The notes under the pieces: generated by a model
What the model was told of the DNA's origin: nothing
The model's input: the letters and a program-made list of their open reading frames with translations, nothing else
Databases searched by the model: none
Shown: piece after piece, positions 41,658 through 51,641 of the stretch
How positions within the stretch are numbered: position 1 is the stretch's first letter
Layout: every line of letters begins with the position of its first letter
NCBI RefSeq assembly: GCF_001449115.1
Contig: NZ_LAIJ01000012.1
Span: 62,001-126,000, forward strand
Direction of reading: 5' to 3'
Origin: Occallatibacter gabretensis
GTDB lineage: Bacteria > Acidobacteriota > Terriglobia > Terriglobales > Acidobacteriaceae
Length of the DNA stretch: 64,000 bases
Program-made: the position numbers and the translations under genes

Positions 41658-43049
41658 GTGTCCTCCGCGCAACATCCCGTCCTCCCGCTCGACACCACCC
41701 ACCTTACCCCCGGCCTGCGCCTCGCCGTCGGCGTCTCCGGCGGAGCAGACTCCGTAGCCCTCCTCCGCGTTCTCTATCAGCAGAGCAGGGAACTGGGCCT
41801 CGTCCTCCACATCGCGCATCTTCACCACGGCTTACGCGGAGCCGAGGCCGACGCCGACCTCGAATTCGTCCGCTCCCTCGCCGAACAACTCGCGCTTCCA
41901 TTCCACCCTCACCATGTCGATACTGCTGCAGAAGCCGCAGCGCGTCCCGGAAAGCCGGCCGAATCCATCGAAGAAGCCGCCCGCCGTCTCCGCTACCGGT
42001 TCTTTGCAGAACTCTTATCCAAAGAATCACTCAATGCAATTGCAACGGCCCACACTCTCGACGACCAGGCCGAAACCGTTCTCGCCAAATTCCTACGCGG
42101 CGCGTGGACGGAAGGTTTATCCGGCATTCATCCCGTCGTCCAAAACGAAGGAAAAATCTTACGTCCCATCCTTGCCGTCACCCGATCCGAAATCGAAGCC
42201 TATCTCCGCTCTCTCGATCAGCCCTGGCGCACCGACTCGTCAAACGCCGACACTGCCTACACCCGCAATCGCATCCGACACGAGCTTCTTCCCACCCTCG
42301 AATCCTTCAATCCCCAGCTCCGCCGTCACCTCGCCCACATGGCAACGCTTGCCCGCGATGAAGAAGCCTTCTGGGCAGCCGAAACCGCCCGCCTGGCCGC
42401 CCAACTGACCCTCCCCGGTCGGCCCGTCCGCGGCGGAGGCCGCGCCAACTCCGGCCCCGGAGCCGATGGCCTCGCCCTCGATATCGCCGCTCTGTCGTCC
42501 CAGCCGGTCGCTCTCCAGCGCCGAATTCTCCGCCACGTCGCGGCTCAACTCGGCGTCGCTCCCGATTTTCCGGCCACCGAATCCCTCCGCTTCCTCGCCC
42601 TCACCGGCCGGGCTGGCCAGAAAGCCGAACTCGCCTCCGGCCTTCGCGCCGAGCGCTCCCACCGTGAGCTGCGCCTCTCCATCCATCCCCCGGCCACCGC
42701 GGACGAAGCCACGGAAGCCCGCCAGCCCATCTCTGTCCCCGTCCCCGGTGTCGCCGAAGCCCCCGCCTACGCCCTGCGCCTCGAAATTCGCCTTTCCGGC
42801 TCGAAACCGACCAACTCCGTGCCCCCGGCCACCCTCCGCCCCTGGAAACCCGGCGATCGCGTCACCCTTCGTCACTCCGCCGGTCCAAAAAAGGTGAAAG
42901 AAGTGCTGGAACGCCTGAAAGTCTCAGGCCCCCAGCGCGCCTTCTGGCCCGTCCTCGACTGGCAGGGAACAATCCTCTGGATGCAGGGGGTCCAGCTCGA
43001 ATCCCACCCCGGCATTGAGGTCCTCGCCATCCGTCTGGTTCCGGAATAG
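41658..43049 (+). CDS. tilS: tRNA(Ile)-lysidine synthase
   Basis: TilS modifies C34 of tRNA-Ile(CAU) to lysidine so that it reads AUA. The 463-residue protein has the PP-loop ATPase motif GVSGGADSVALL (residues 25-36), LHIAHLHHGLRGAEAD and the ATAHTLDDQAETVLAKFLRG block, the RPILAVTRSEIEAYL segment, TRNRIRHELLPTLESFNP, and a C-terminal domain with VTLRHSAGPKKVKEVLERLKV, which binds tRNA. The start is GTG at 41658. The order tilS-ftsH is conserved in many bacteria (often with hpt between), which supports the call. Confidence 0.94.
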   Translation: MSSAQHPVLPLDTTHLTPGLRLAVGVSGGADSVALLRVLYQQSRELGLVLHIAHLHHGLRGAEADADLEFVRSLAEQLALPFHPHHVDTAAEAAARPGKPAESIEEAARRLRYRFFAELLSKESLNAIATAHTLDDQAETVLAKFLRGAWTEGLSGIHPVVQNEGKILRPILAVTRSEIEAYLRSLDQPWRTDSSNADTAYTRNRIRHELLPTLESFNPQLRRHLAHMATLARDEEAFWAAETARLAAQLTLPGRPVRGGGRANSGPGADGLALDIAALSSQPVALQRRILRHVAAQLGVAPDFPATESLRFLALTGRAGQKAELASGLRAERSHRELRLSIHPPATADEATEARQPISVPVPGVAEAPAYALRLEIRLSGSKPTNSVPPATLRPWKPGDRVTLRHSAGPKKVKEVLERLKVSGPQRAFWPVLDWQGTILWMQGVQLESHPGIEVLAIRLVPE

Positions 43050-43255
43050 TATCCTCCCGAATAACACCTTTGATCCCTTTTCCCTTCCTTCTCCTGGGAG
43101 TACAATCAGGAATACTGCTTATCCAGGCAGCGTCTGCCTTGTCTTCTCACAGGAATACGAATTTCTTGTGACACAACAAGGCATTGCGGCGTCATATGGA
43201 ATATGCAGGCGGCTGGTGTGATTTTTTCTCCCCCTGTCGGGAAACGAGGGTCCTG

Positions 43256-45178
43256 GTGAATTCGACTGTCAAGACAATCATGTTCTGGATTTTCATCCTT
43301 ATCTGTCTCGTGCTGCTATACGGCGTTGTCTCCCGTAGCACCGGCCTCGGCAGCAAGGACAATGAGATCACCTATTCCGACCTCTACAGTAAGGTTCAGC
43401 AGAACCAGGTCGATGACGCTGCCATCCAGGGCGCTGATCTCCGCGGCCATCTCAAGGGTTCCAAGGACCAGTTCCACACCTACGTCGGCACCAATTACGA
43501 AGACCTCAAGCGTGCCATGGTCGCCGCCAACGTCAAGCTCACCATTAAGCCGGAGTCCAGCAGCGTCCCGCTCCAGCTGCTCCTTAACATCGGTCCCTTC
43601 GTCCTCATTGGTGCCTTCTACTTCTTTATGATGCGCCAGATGCAGTCCGGCGGAAACAAGGCTCTCAGCTTCGGCAAGAGCCGCGCCCGTCTGCTCTCCA
43701 TGCAGCAGAAGAAGGTCACTTTCAAGGATGTTGCCGGTGTCGATGAGGCCAAGGAAGAGCTCAAGGAAATCATCGAATACCTCCGCGAGCCTCAGAGATT
43801 CCAGAAGCTTGGCGGCCGCATTCCCAAGGGCGTTCTTCTCGTCGGACCTCCCGGAACCGGCAAGACCCTTCTCGCCCGCGCCGTAGCCGGTGAGGCCAAC
43901 GTTCCGTTCTTCTCCATCTCCGGTTCTGACTTCGTCGAAATGTTCGTCGGCGTCGGTGCAAGCCGCGTCCGCGATCTCTTCGAGCAAGGTAAGAAGAACG
44001 CTCCTTGCATCATTTTCATCGATGAAATCGACGCGGTCGGCCGTCATCGCGGCGCTGGCCTTGGCGGTGGACACGACGAGCGTGAGCAGACCCTCAACCA
44101 GCTCCTCGTCGAAATGGACGGCTTCGAATCCAACGACGGTGTCATCCTCGTCGCCGCCACCAACCGCCCTGACGTGCTAGACCCTGCGCTTCTTCGCCCC
44201 GGCCGCTTTGACCGCCGCGTCGTGGTGGGCCTGCCGGACATTCGTGGCCGCGAAGAAGTCCTTCGGGTGCATGTCAAGAAGGTGCCCGTTGCTGAGGATG
44301 TGAACCTCAACGTTCTTGCCCGCGGCACACCAGGATTCAGCGGAGCCGATCTCGCCAACATGGTGAATGAAGCAGCGCTCAATGCAGCCCGCCTCAACCG
44401 CAAACAGGTCACCATGTACGACTTCGAGCTCGCCAAGGACAAGGTCCTCATGGGTGCCGAGCGCAAGTCGATGCTGCTCACGGACGAAGAGAAGAAGGTC
44501 ACCGCCTATCACGAGGCAGGCCACGCTCTCGTTGCCTTCCTGCGCGCTGACTCCGACCCCATCCACAAGGTCACCATCATCCCGCGTGGCATGGCTCTCG
44601 GCGTCACTGTCTATCTGCCGGATGACCGCCACAACTACACCCGCGAGTACCTCGAAACCCGCTTGGCCATGCTCTATGGTGGCCGCGTCGCCGAGGAAAT
44701 CTTCCTCAAGCAGATGTCCACCGGTGCTGGTAATGATATCGAGAAGGCCACCGAGATGGCGCGCGCCATGGTCTGCGAGTACGGCATGAGCCGCCTTGGC
44801 CCGCTCACCTTCGGCAAAAAGGAAGAGCAGATCTTCCTCGGCCGTGAGATCGCTCAGCACCGCGACTTCTCTGAGGAAACCGCTCGCCAGATCGACCTCG
44901 AAGTCCGCCGCCTCATCGACGAAGCCTACCAGTCGGCCCACGCACTTGTTGAACAGAATGCGGACGCCATGCATCGCCTGGCCAGCGCTCTGCTCGAGCG
45001 CGAAACCATCGACGCCGAAGAAGTTAGGATGCTTATCGAAGGTAAGGAACTGCCTCCGGCACGCTCCTCACTTGCCGCGCCTTCGGATGGCGGCTCCGGT
45101 ACACCGCAGCAGGTCTTCAAACCGGAAGGCCGCTCCGGTGGTTCCAGCTTCCCCGAAGGTTCACCCTCTCCGGCATAA
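43256..45178 (+). CDS. ftsH: ATP-dependent zinc metalloprotease FtsH
   Basis: This 640-residue inner-membrane AAA+ protease degrades misfolded membrane proteins and short-lived regulators. Two membrane helices (about 9-25 and 107-125) enclose a small periplasmic domain. Walker A is GPPGTGKT (197-204), Walker B IIFIDEIDAVG, the second region of homology ATNRPDVLDPALLRPGRFDR, and the zinc motif HEAGH at 419-423. The frame opens upstream at 43184, but GTG 43256 is chosen since CGAGGG lies five bases before it and the product then begins VNSTVKTIMFW, as expected for FtsH. A strong terminator follows. The C-terminal tail is Ser/Pro/Gly-rich and probably disordered. Confidence 0.95.
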   Translation: MNSTVKTIMFWIFILICLVLLYGVVSRSTGLGSKDNEITYSDLYSKVQQNQVDDAAIQGADLRGHLKGSKDQFHTYVGTNYEDLKRAMVAANVKLTIKPESSSVPLQLLLNIGPFVLIGAFYFFMMRQMQSGGNKALSFGKSRARLLSMQQKKVTFKDVAGVDEAKEELKEIIEYLREPQRFQKLGGRIPKGVLLVGPPGTGKTLLARAVAGEANVPFFSISGSDFVEMFVGVGASRVRDLFEQGKKNAPCIIFIDEIDAVGRHRGAGLGGGHDEREQTLNQLLVEMDGFESNDGVILVAATNRPDVLDPALLRPGRFDRRVVVGLPDIRGREEVLRVHVKKVPVAEDVNLNVLARGTPGFSGADLANMVNEAALNAARLNRKQVTMYDFELAKDKVLMGAERKSMLLTDEEKKVTAYHEAGHALVAFLRADSDPIHKVTIIPRGMALGVTVYLPDDRHNYTREYLETRLAMLYGGRVAEEIFLKQMSTGAGNDIEKATEMARAMVCEYGMSRLGPLTFGKKEEQIFLGREIAQHRDFSEETARQIDLEVRRLIDEAYQSAHALVEQNADAMHRLASALLERETIDAEEVRMLIEGKELPPARSSLAAPSDGGSGTPQQVFKPEGRSGGSSFPEGSPSPA

Positions 45179-45201
45179 GCCCCAACCAAGTCCAACACCA
45201 C

Positions 45202-45228
45202 AAAGGCCGCTCTCTCCGAGCGGCCTTT
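45202..45228 (+). terminator. Intrinsic terminator of ftsH
   Basis: AAAGGCCGCTC pairs with GAGCGGCCTTT around the loop TCTCC, followed by a short T run. The stem is the same as in the terminators at 49198 and 51642. Confidence 0.92.
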
Positions 45229-45394
45229 TCATTGCTTTGTCCATCAATCCGCCTGCAATTGCCTGCCTATCTGAACTTCTCCCTGCAAAATGTTTTTTCA
45301 ATGCTAAAATATCGTAATTTTTGATTCATCGTTCTAGCCGGCGCCAAGACCAGGCTACAAAAAACCGGCTCGTATTTATTTTGTGAGGTCATCC

Positions 45395-48300
45395 ATGAAG
45401 AAGTTCTTTCTACTCGGGGCCATGCTGTGCCTCTGCTTCACCCTCTCCCTCCACGCGCAAAACACAACCTCACTCGGCGGCCGCGTGACAGATAAGACGG
45501 GAGCAGTCATCCCGGGAGCCACCGTCACTCTCACTCTCGCCACCACTGGTGCCGTCCGGACCAACACCACCAACGGCAGCGGTGAATTCCAGTTCTCCCA
45601 GCTTCCTCCCGGCCGCTACGATCTTCTCGCCGCCGCCGCTGGCTTCACCGGCGCCGAGCGCAAGGGCATGGATCTGCTTGTCAGTCAGCCCGCCACCGTG
45701 AATATCTCTCTTACTGTAGCCAGCGTTACATCGCAGGTGACTGTCACCAGTGACATCCAGCCCGTGCTCAACACCACCGATGCGACGATGGGCAATGCCT
45801 TTAACAGCGAGCAGGTCTCATCTCTTCCAATCGAAGGCCGCAACGTTCCTGACCTGCTCAGTCTTCAGCCCGGCGTCACTTACATGGGCCGCACGGACGA
45901 CCAGAACGGTACCAACGCCGTCGGCAACAATTCCGGCGATTCGCGCAGCGGCGCAGTCAATGGCGGCCGCAGTGACCAGTCAAACATCACTCTGGATGGC
46001 GTCGATGTAAACGATGTCAACAACGGTTACGCCTTCACCAGTGTCCTCCGCGTTACGCAGGATTCGGTCGCTGAATTCCGCGTCACCACCAGCAATCCCA
46101 ACGCCTCAGAGGGCCGTTCCTCCGGTGCGCAGGTTGCCCTCGTCACCCGCGGCGGTGGCAATCAGCTCCACGGCGCTGTCTACGAATACAACCGCACCAA
46201 TCTCTTTGAAGCCAACGACTTCTTTATCAAGCAGCAGCAGGTTATCGCCGGCGAGCCCAATACACCCCCCAAGCTTATTCGAAATGTCTTTGGAGGGGCC
46301 ATTTCCGGACCCATCCTGCACGACAAGGTCTTCTTCTTTGCCAACTACGAAGGCCGCCGCGACGATGAAGGCTCCAGCAACTCAGGAGTTGTGCCCACCT
46401 CTGCCTTCCGCGCCGGCAACCTGCAGTACTACTACGTCAACCAGGGCGGCGGCGATTCCACCTACCTGTTAACCCCGCAGGATATCAAGGGTATGGACCC
46501 GCAGGGCATCGGCGAAAACCAGGCCATCCTGCAGATCTTCAACGCCTATCCCACCGGCAATGACATCACGCAGGGCGATGGCCTGAACACAATCGGCTAC
46601 CGCTTCCCCTACACCCTCCAACGCTCCTATAACACCTACATAGGACGCCTCGACTGGAACATCAACAGCAAACACTCCATCTTCTGGCGCGGCAACCTGC
46701 AGAACGACAACGAGCCCACCGCGCCCGTATTCCCCGGCCAGCCCGCGTCCAGCAGCACGCTGACCAATAACAAGGGCTTCGCTGCCGGTTACACCTACAT
46801 CATCACCAATAACCTCATCAACAACTTCCGTTATGGCTTCACCCGCCAGGGTGTCGCCGATGCCGGCGTTGCCAATGAGCCTTTCGTCAATCTTGCAGCA
46901 GTCTCCATGCCCGTGGCCACCACGCGCACCATCACGTACATCATCCCGGTGCAAAACATCGTGGACGATGTCTCCTGGATCAAGCGCACTCACAATTTCC
47001 AGTTCGGCGTCAATCTCCGCCTCATCGACGACCGCCGCGTCAGCAACGCCAACTCTTTCCCCGACGGCCAGATGAACCAGGGCTGGCTCTCGAACGGTTC
47101 CACCGTCGCCAACAGCGGCGGTCCCTTCGATCCACCTGTTTACGGCTACCCCACCGTCGATTTTTCCAACTATGGCAATGAGTACAACAGCGCCCTGCTC
47201 GGCATTACCGGCATCGTTACGGAAGGCGATGCCATCTACAACTACGACAAGCAGGGAACTCCGCTCGCTCTAGGCGCGCCCGTCAAGCGTGACTACGGCT
47301 GGAAGGAAAGCGAGTTCTACTTCCAGGACTCGTGGAAGGCTCGTCCGGATCTCACCCTCACCTACGGCCTTCGCTACTCCTACCTGCAAGCTCCCGCTGA
47401 AAAATCCGGAACCCAGGTAGGACCCTGCATGTTCTCCGGTTCCGTATGCAAGCCTTATGCCCTCACCAACTATTACAACGGCAGCTCCCAGCAGGCAGCT
47501 CAGGGCGGAGCCGCAAACAACGTCGGCGAATTATCCTTCGACTTGAACGGTCGCTACAACGGCCGGTCCGACTTCTGGACGCCGCAGAAGTTTAACCTCG
47601 GCCCGCGCGTTGCATTCGCTTACTCGCCCAACCCCACCGGCGGCCTGTGGAACAAGCTTTTCGGTCAGAGCAAGACCAGCATTCGCGGCGGCTACTCGCT
47701 TGTCTATGATCACTTCGGCGCAGCCACCGTCAACACCTTCGATTACAACGGCTCTTACGGCCTCTCAACGGATCTTTCCAACCCGCCCGGCTCGGTCTAC
47801 ATCGGCACCGCGCCGCGCTTCACCGGCCTCAACACCATCCCCGCCGGCCTGCTTCCCGCAGCGCCCCCAGGTGGCTTCCCGGCTACCCCATCGCCCGATC
47901 AGTTCGCCATCAGTTGGGGCCTCGACTCCGATATCAAAACCCCTTACTCGCATTCCATTGATTTCTCGATTGCTCGCGAACTCCATAACGGCTCTTCGTT
48001 TGAGGTCTCCTATGTCGCCCGCCTTGCCCACCGTCTCCTCTCGCAGGAAGACGTGGCCATGCCCATCAACCTAAGCGGCAGCGGCACTACATACTTCGCC
48101 GCCGCACGCCAGCTTGCCCAGTACTCGCGCGCTGGAGTGCCCGTCAGTTCCATCAAGCCAATGCCGTATTTCGAGAACCTCTTCGCCGCGCTCGATGGCG
48201 TCGATCTCGGATATGGCGCAGGGCCATCCTCCGCCACGCAAAACGTCTATCAGCTCTTCCAGCAGAACATATACAACGAGACCTACGCGCTCTATGAGCT

Positions 48301-49177
48301 TGACGTGCCCGATTCGCTCAGCGGCGCCGGCGTCAATCCAAACCAGACCTATCCGTCGTACCGCTTCTATCACGATCAATATTCGGCCCTGTATGCCTGG
48401 CGCTCCATCGGCAACTCCAACTTCAACGCCCTTGAGGCCGTCTATCGCCAGCACTTCGGCGGCGGCCTGGAAGCCGACCTCAACTACACCTACTCAAAGT
48501 CGATGGACATCACCTCGCAGTCCGAACGGCTCAATACCTCAGGCGGCACCAACTACGCCCAGATCATCAATAGCTGGAACCCCAATCAGCTCTATGGAAT
48601 CTCGGACTACGACGTAACACACCAGATCAACGGCAACTACATCTGGTCCCTCCCCGTGGGACGCGGCAAGCGCTTCCTCGCCAACGAGAGCCATCTCGCC
48701 GACCTTTTCCTCGGCGGCTGGGAAACCACCGGCATCGTCCGCTGGACCAGCGGCTTCCCGCTCACCGTCGATAACGGAGCCTACTACCCCACCAACTGGG
48801 ACATCGAAGGTTGGGCACAGCAGACCTCCAAAATTCCTTCAAGCGCACTCAAGAAGGGCCATCTCACGCAGCGCTTTGCCAATCCGTCCGCCGTCTTCGG
48901 CGCTTTCGATCACGCACTGCCCGGCGAGTCCGGTACGCGCAACCCCCTCCGCGGCGACGGCTACTTCTCGTGGGATGCCGGCCTCGACAAGGAGTTCAAA
49001 TTCACGGATCGCTACAAGTTACAGATCCGCTGGGAAATGTTCAACATCACCAATAGCGTCCGCTTCGACTCACACTCCATCGACGCCACGCTCGACAATC
49101 CAACCAACTTTGGCCAGGCTTCTAATCTGTTAACCAACAAGCGCCTCGCCCAATTCTCCGGCCGCTTTGAATTCTAA
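45395..49177 (+). CDS. Oar-like TonB-dependent outer-membrane receptor
   Basis: The 1260-residue outer-membrane protein has a signal peptide (MKKFFLLGAMLCLCFTLSLHAQ), an N-terminal carboxypeptidase-regulatory-like beta domain (GGRVTDKTGAVIPGATVTLT through GRYDLLAAAAGF), a plug domain (VSSLPIEGRNVPDLLSLQPGV, NITLDGVDVNDVN, EFRVTTSNPNASEG), and a long 22-stranded barrel ending in FSGRFEF, the C-terminal aromatic needed for barrel insertion. Such Oar-type receptors are abundant in acidobacteria and are believed to import oligosaccharides or other large nutrients with energy from TonB; a tonB gene lies 6 kb downstream. ATG 45395 is preferred to 45383 because GAGGT precedes it by five bases and the signal then starts MKK. 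Substrate unknown. Confidence 0.93.
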   Translation: MKKFFLLGAMLCLCFTLSLHAQNTTSLGGRVTDKTGAVIPGATVTLTLATTGAVRTNTTNGSGEFQFSQLPPGRYDLLAAAAGFTGAERKGMDLLVSQPATVNISLTVASVTSQVTVTSDIQPVLNTTDATMGNAFNSEQVSSLPIEGRNVPDLLSLQPGVTYMGRTDDQNGTNAVGNNSGDSRSGAVNGGRSDQSNITLDGVDVNDVNNGYAFTSVLRVTQDSVAEFRVTTSNPNASEGRSSGAQVALVTRGGGNQLHGAVYEYNRTNLFEANDFFIKQQQVIAGEPNTPPKLIRNVFGGAISGPILHDKVFFFANYEGRRDDEGSSNSGVVPTSAFRAGNLQYYYVNQGGGDSTYLLTPQDIKGMDPQGIGENQAILQIFNAYPTGNDITQGDGLNTIGYRFPYTLQRSYNTYIGRLDWNINSKHSIFWRGNLQNDNEPTAPVFPGQPASSSTLTNNKGFAAGYTYIITNNLINNFRYGFTRQGVADAGVANEPFVNLAAVSMPVATTRTITYIIPVQNIVDDVSWIKRTHNFQFGVNLRLIDDRRVSNANSFPDGQMNQGWLSNGSTVANSGGPFDPPVYGYPTVDFSNYGNEYNSALLGITGIVTEGDAIYNYDKQGTPLALGAPVKRDYGWKESEFYFQDSWKARPDLTLTYGLRYSYLQAPAEKSGTQVGPCMFSGSVCKPYALTNYYNGSSQQAAQGGAANNVGELSFDLNGRYNGRSDFWTPQKFNLGPRVAFAYSPNPTGGLWNKLFGQSKTSIRGGYSLVYDHFGAATVNTFDYNGSYGLSTDLSNPPGSVYIGTAPRFTGLNTIPAGLLPAAPPGGFPATPSPDQFAISWGLDSDIKTPYSHSIDFSIARELHNGSSFEVSYVARLAHRLLSQEDVAMPINLSGSGTTYFAAARQLAQYSRAGVPVSSIKPMPYFENLFAALDGVDLGYGAGPSSATQNVYQLFQQNIYNETYALYELDVPDSLSGAGVNPNQTYPSYRFYHDQYSALYAWRSIGNSNFNALEAVYRQHFGGGLEADLNYTYSKSMDITSQSERLNTSGGTNYAQIINSWNPNQLYGISDYDVTHQINGNYIWSLPVGRGKRFLANESHLADLFLGGWETTGIVRWTSGFPLTVDNGAYYPTNWDIEGWAQQTSKIPSSALKKGHLTQRFANPSAVFGAFDHALPGESGTRNPLRGDGYFSWDAGLDKEFKFTDRYKLQIRWEMFNITNSVRFDSHSIDATLDNPTNFGQASNLLTNKRLAQFSGRFEF

Positions 49178-49197
49178 GCAGCCTGACAACCACCAAC

Positions 49198-49225
49198 AAA
49201 GGCCGCTCACCCCGAGCGGCCTTTT
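49198..49225 (+). terminator. Intrinsic terminator of the TonB-dependent receptor
   Basis: AAAGGCCGCTC/GAGCGGCCTTT stem with loop ACCCC, followed by TTTTC. The arms are identical to those of the ftsH terminator 4 kb upstream. Confidence 0.92.
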
Positions 49226-49306
49226 CATCTTCAGACAGGCACGACCCCTTGCGCGCAAACGATCGGGTATCATTCATTCACCAACGGCATAGGAATCGAG
49301 CCTGAT

Positions 49307-50056
49307 ATGAAGAGCAACCTCACTCTCCGAATCCTTGTTTCGATTTTCGCAGTGACTCTCGCCGTGATTCATGTGTGGAAACCGGAAGTCAAAGTAGATT
49401 CCATCACCATCGTTTTGCTGGTGCTTTGCGCTCTTCCCTGGATGCAGCCTCTGATCAAAACCGTAGAGCTCCTCGGAGTCAAGATCGAGTTGCAGGAACT
49501 GCAGAAACAGGTCGATGAAGCCAGGGGAGCAGCAGCCAGCGCCTCCCGTCAGGCCGGCCTGGCGATATCAGCCTTCGGAGTCTCTTCATCCAGCCCCGCA
49601 ATTGCCGGCATCGAATCATCCTCAGATGAAGCAACTATCGACGATCTCGCGAACGAGTACGAAAATATCCGCGCAACCCAGCCGTCTGGCAACGCAAGAA
49701 CCGCGGAGATGACCTCTGTAGTTAGAAAGATGATGGAACTGGCACAGCGCCTCAAAACGTTGGACGTGTACAAACTTCTCGAAACGGGAAGCGACGGAAA
49801 ACGCCTCTACGCCTACGCTTACATTTACGTTTGGCCAACGCAGGATTACCTCGGAATTCTTGTCAAGACAATCACCACGAGAGAGGACACTCCGTTCGGC
49901 CAATATTGGGGCATTCAAGCCCTGAGCCATGTAATTACAAAGGCATCCAATATCCAGCTTGAGGTAAAGGAAAGACTGCGTATGTTTTGGAATAGACTCC
50001 CGCGAGGAACCGATCGGGAGTACGAGCTAAATAAAATCCTCAAAGTGATCGAATAA
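49307..50056 (+). CDS. Membrane protein with coiled-coil and helical C-terminal domain, unknown
   Basis: The 249-residue protein has two hydrophobic segments near the N-terminus (about 8-24 and 32-52), then a coiled-coil-like stretch (VELLGVKIELQELQKQVDEARGAAASASR, broken by Ala/Ser), a Ser-rich linker (SSSSPAIAGIESSSDE) and a helical C-terminal domain from about 110 with LANEYENIRATQPSGNART and YAYIYVWPTQDYLGILVKTI. The layout, two helices with a cytoplasmic coiled coil and helical domain, resembles small sensor or effector-type proteins, but no family is recognised. It stands alone between the receptor terminator and a convergent DUF1801 gene. Confidence 0.8.
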   Translation: MKSNLTLRILVSIFAVTLAVIHVWKPEVKVDSITIVLLVLCALPWMQPLIKTVELLGVKIELQELQKQVDEARGAAASASRQAGLAISAFGVSSSSPAIAGIESSSDEATIDDLANEYENIRATQPSGNARTAEMTSVVRKMMELAQRLKTLDVYKLLETGSDGKRLYAYAYIYVWPTQDYLGILVKTITTREDTPFGQYWGIQALSHVITKASNIQLEVKERLRMFWNRLPRGTDREYELNKILKVIE

Positions 50057-50094
50057 ACACCGGGATTGTTTTCGCCGCAACGAAAACATCTTCA

Positions 50095-50499
50095 TCACCC
50101 ATTCTCAACCCGCGTCTTGATATCCACGTACGCCACCTCAATGAGTTGCCTGAGCGCCACCTCATCTGTCTCAACTCCCGGCCTCAGCTTCACATGCCGC
50201 ATAAACTTGCCGCTGCCTTGCAGCAACGCAGTCGGATCAGGCAGCGATGCGCCCTGAAAGAATCCCACATTCACGTGGGCTGTAAACACATTTACATAGC
50301 CAAAGGGCACATCTCCCAGGCACGCGTTCGCACAGCCGTCATGAAACACTTCACGGACCTCATCGCCGCACGCTCGCATCACCTCGAACCACTCACGCGC
50401 CATAGCACCCAACTCGCCTTCATGCCTTTCCATCCACCTCTCAATGGCGGGATCGCGTTGAACCGTCCCATCGAATCGCAGCAAGTCCGTTTTCATCAT
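50095..50499 (-). CDS. DUF1801 (YdhG-like) domain protein
   Basis: The 134-residue cytosolic protein shows the DUF1801 pattern: an N-terminal helix region, a central VREVFHDGCANACLGDVPFGYVNVFTAHVNVGFFQG (the strand-turn-strand with a F/Y-x-H-V-x-V-x-F core, shown trimmed here), then SLPDPTALLQGSGKFMRHVKLRPG and a C-terminal helix with ALRQLIEVAYVDIK. The fold is similar to iron-chaperone-like YdhG proteins, but the function is not established. It is convergent with the upstream membrane protein and divergent from the phosphoesterase gene, with about 85 bp between them. Confidence 0.8.
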   Translation of the reverse strand: MMKTDLLRFDGTVQRDPAIERWMERHEGELGAMAREWFEVMRACGDEVREVFHDGCANACLGDVPFGYVNVFTAHVNVGFFQGASLPDPTALLQGSGKFMRHVKLRPGVETDEVALRQLIEVAYVDIKTRVENG

Positions 50500-50584
50500 C
50501 GCTCCATTCTCGAATCCATGTTACGAGACCCGCACCACGAACTCTTGTAACCCGCTCTTCACCTCTTCTTGATATAACTCCTCC

Positions 50585-51619
50585 ATGGCCCTCGCAGACC
50601 ACCTCTCGTCCCCCATCTCTCGCCGCGGCTTTCTCCGCCAGAGCTTCGCCTTCAGCGCTCTCTCCGCACTCGGCTCAGACCTCGCATTCGGGCATGCCCC
50701 TGCCGCAAGCCCAGGCGCGCATGAAGTCCTCATGATCGGCGACTGGGGATACGACGACGCCGCAGCGCAAACTCGCGTCGCCGCCGGCATGACCGCCTAC
50801 GCTCGCAAAAACGCCATCCATCCTGATGCTTTCTTTCTTCTCGGCGACAACTGGTACGGCGCGCTCGATGGCGGCGTCAACTCCACCCGCTGGAAGACAA
50901 ATTTCGAGGATATGTACTCCAAGGACGTATACAACTGTCCCGCCTACGCTGTCCTCGGTAACCACGACTACCAGCGTTTCCCTGAAAGCAAAGTTGAATC
51001 TGAGCTCGCTTACGCTCGTACACCCGGCACCCGCTGGACCATGCCCGCCCGCTGGTATTCCTTCGAATTTCCACGCAAAAATCCGCTCATCACCTTCATC
51101 GCGCTCGACAGCAACATGCCGCACGGCAAGCCCTCAACGCCCAATCCCGACAAGCCAAGCCGCGACTTCACCCTGACCCCCGAAGAGAAGGACCAGCAGC
51201 TCGCCTGGCTCACCACGGAACTAGCGCGCCCCCGCACCACTCCCTACCTCGCCGTCATCGCCCATCATCCCGTCTACTCCAACGGCCCCCACGGTGACCA
51301 CGCCACTCTCATCGCCGACTGGGACCCGCTCTTCCGCAAGCACAACGTCACGCTCTACCTCGCCGGCCACGATCACGATCTCCAGCACCTTGAGTTCGAA
51401 AACCACCCCACCAGTTTCTTTCTCTCCGGCGGCGGCGGAGCCGATCTCTATAACTTAAAAACTGATCCCGCCCATCGCGGCCCATACGGCCAGAAGGTCA
51501 ACGGCTTCAGCCATCTCTCCGTCACGGCCGATCAGCTCACTCTCCGCCATCTCGACACCGATGGCCACATCCTTCACTCCTTCACCAAAACGCCCGCAGG
51601 CAAAATCGCACTGAGCTAA
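50585..51619 (+). CDS. Tat-exported metallophosphoesterase (purple acid phosphatase-like)
   Basis: The 344-residue protein begins with a twin-arginine signal, SRRGFLRQSF, with a hydrophobic region to about residue 36. The calcineurin-like catalytic domain has all metal-site blocks: GDWGY (D53), LGDNWYG (D88, N89), LGNHDY (N126, H127), VIAHHPVYSNGPHG and AGHDHDLQ. The arrangement GDWG…GDNWYG…GNHDY is that of tartrate-resistant/purple acid phosphatases, so it probably releases phosphate from organic esters in the periplasm. The end is followed by a strong bidirectional terminator shared with the convergent barrel gene. Confidence 0.9.
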   Translation: MALADHLSSPISRRGFLRQSFAFSALSALGSDLAFGHAPAASPGAHEVLMIGDWGYDDAAAQTRVAAGMTAYARKNAIHPDAFFLLGDNWYGALDGGVNSTRWKTNFEDMYSKDVYNCPAYAVLGNHDYQRFPESKVESELAYARTPGTRWTMPARWYSFEFPRKNPLITFIALDSNMPHGKPSTPNPDKPSRDFTLTPEEKDQQLAWLTTELARPRTTPYLAVIAHHPVYSNGPHGDHATLIADWDPLFRKHNVTLYLAGHDHDLQHLEFENHPTSFFLSGGGGADLYNLKTDPAHRGPYGQKVNGFSHLSVTADQLTLRHLDTDGHILHSFTKTPAGKIALS

Positions 51620-51641
51620 ACTTCGCTCCGCATAACAAATA

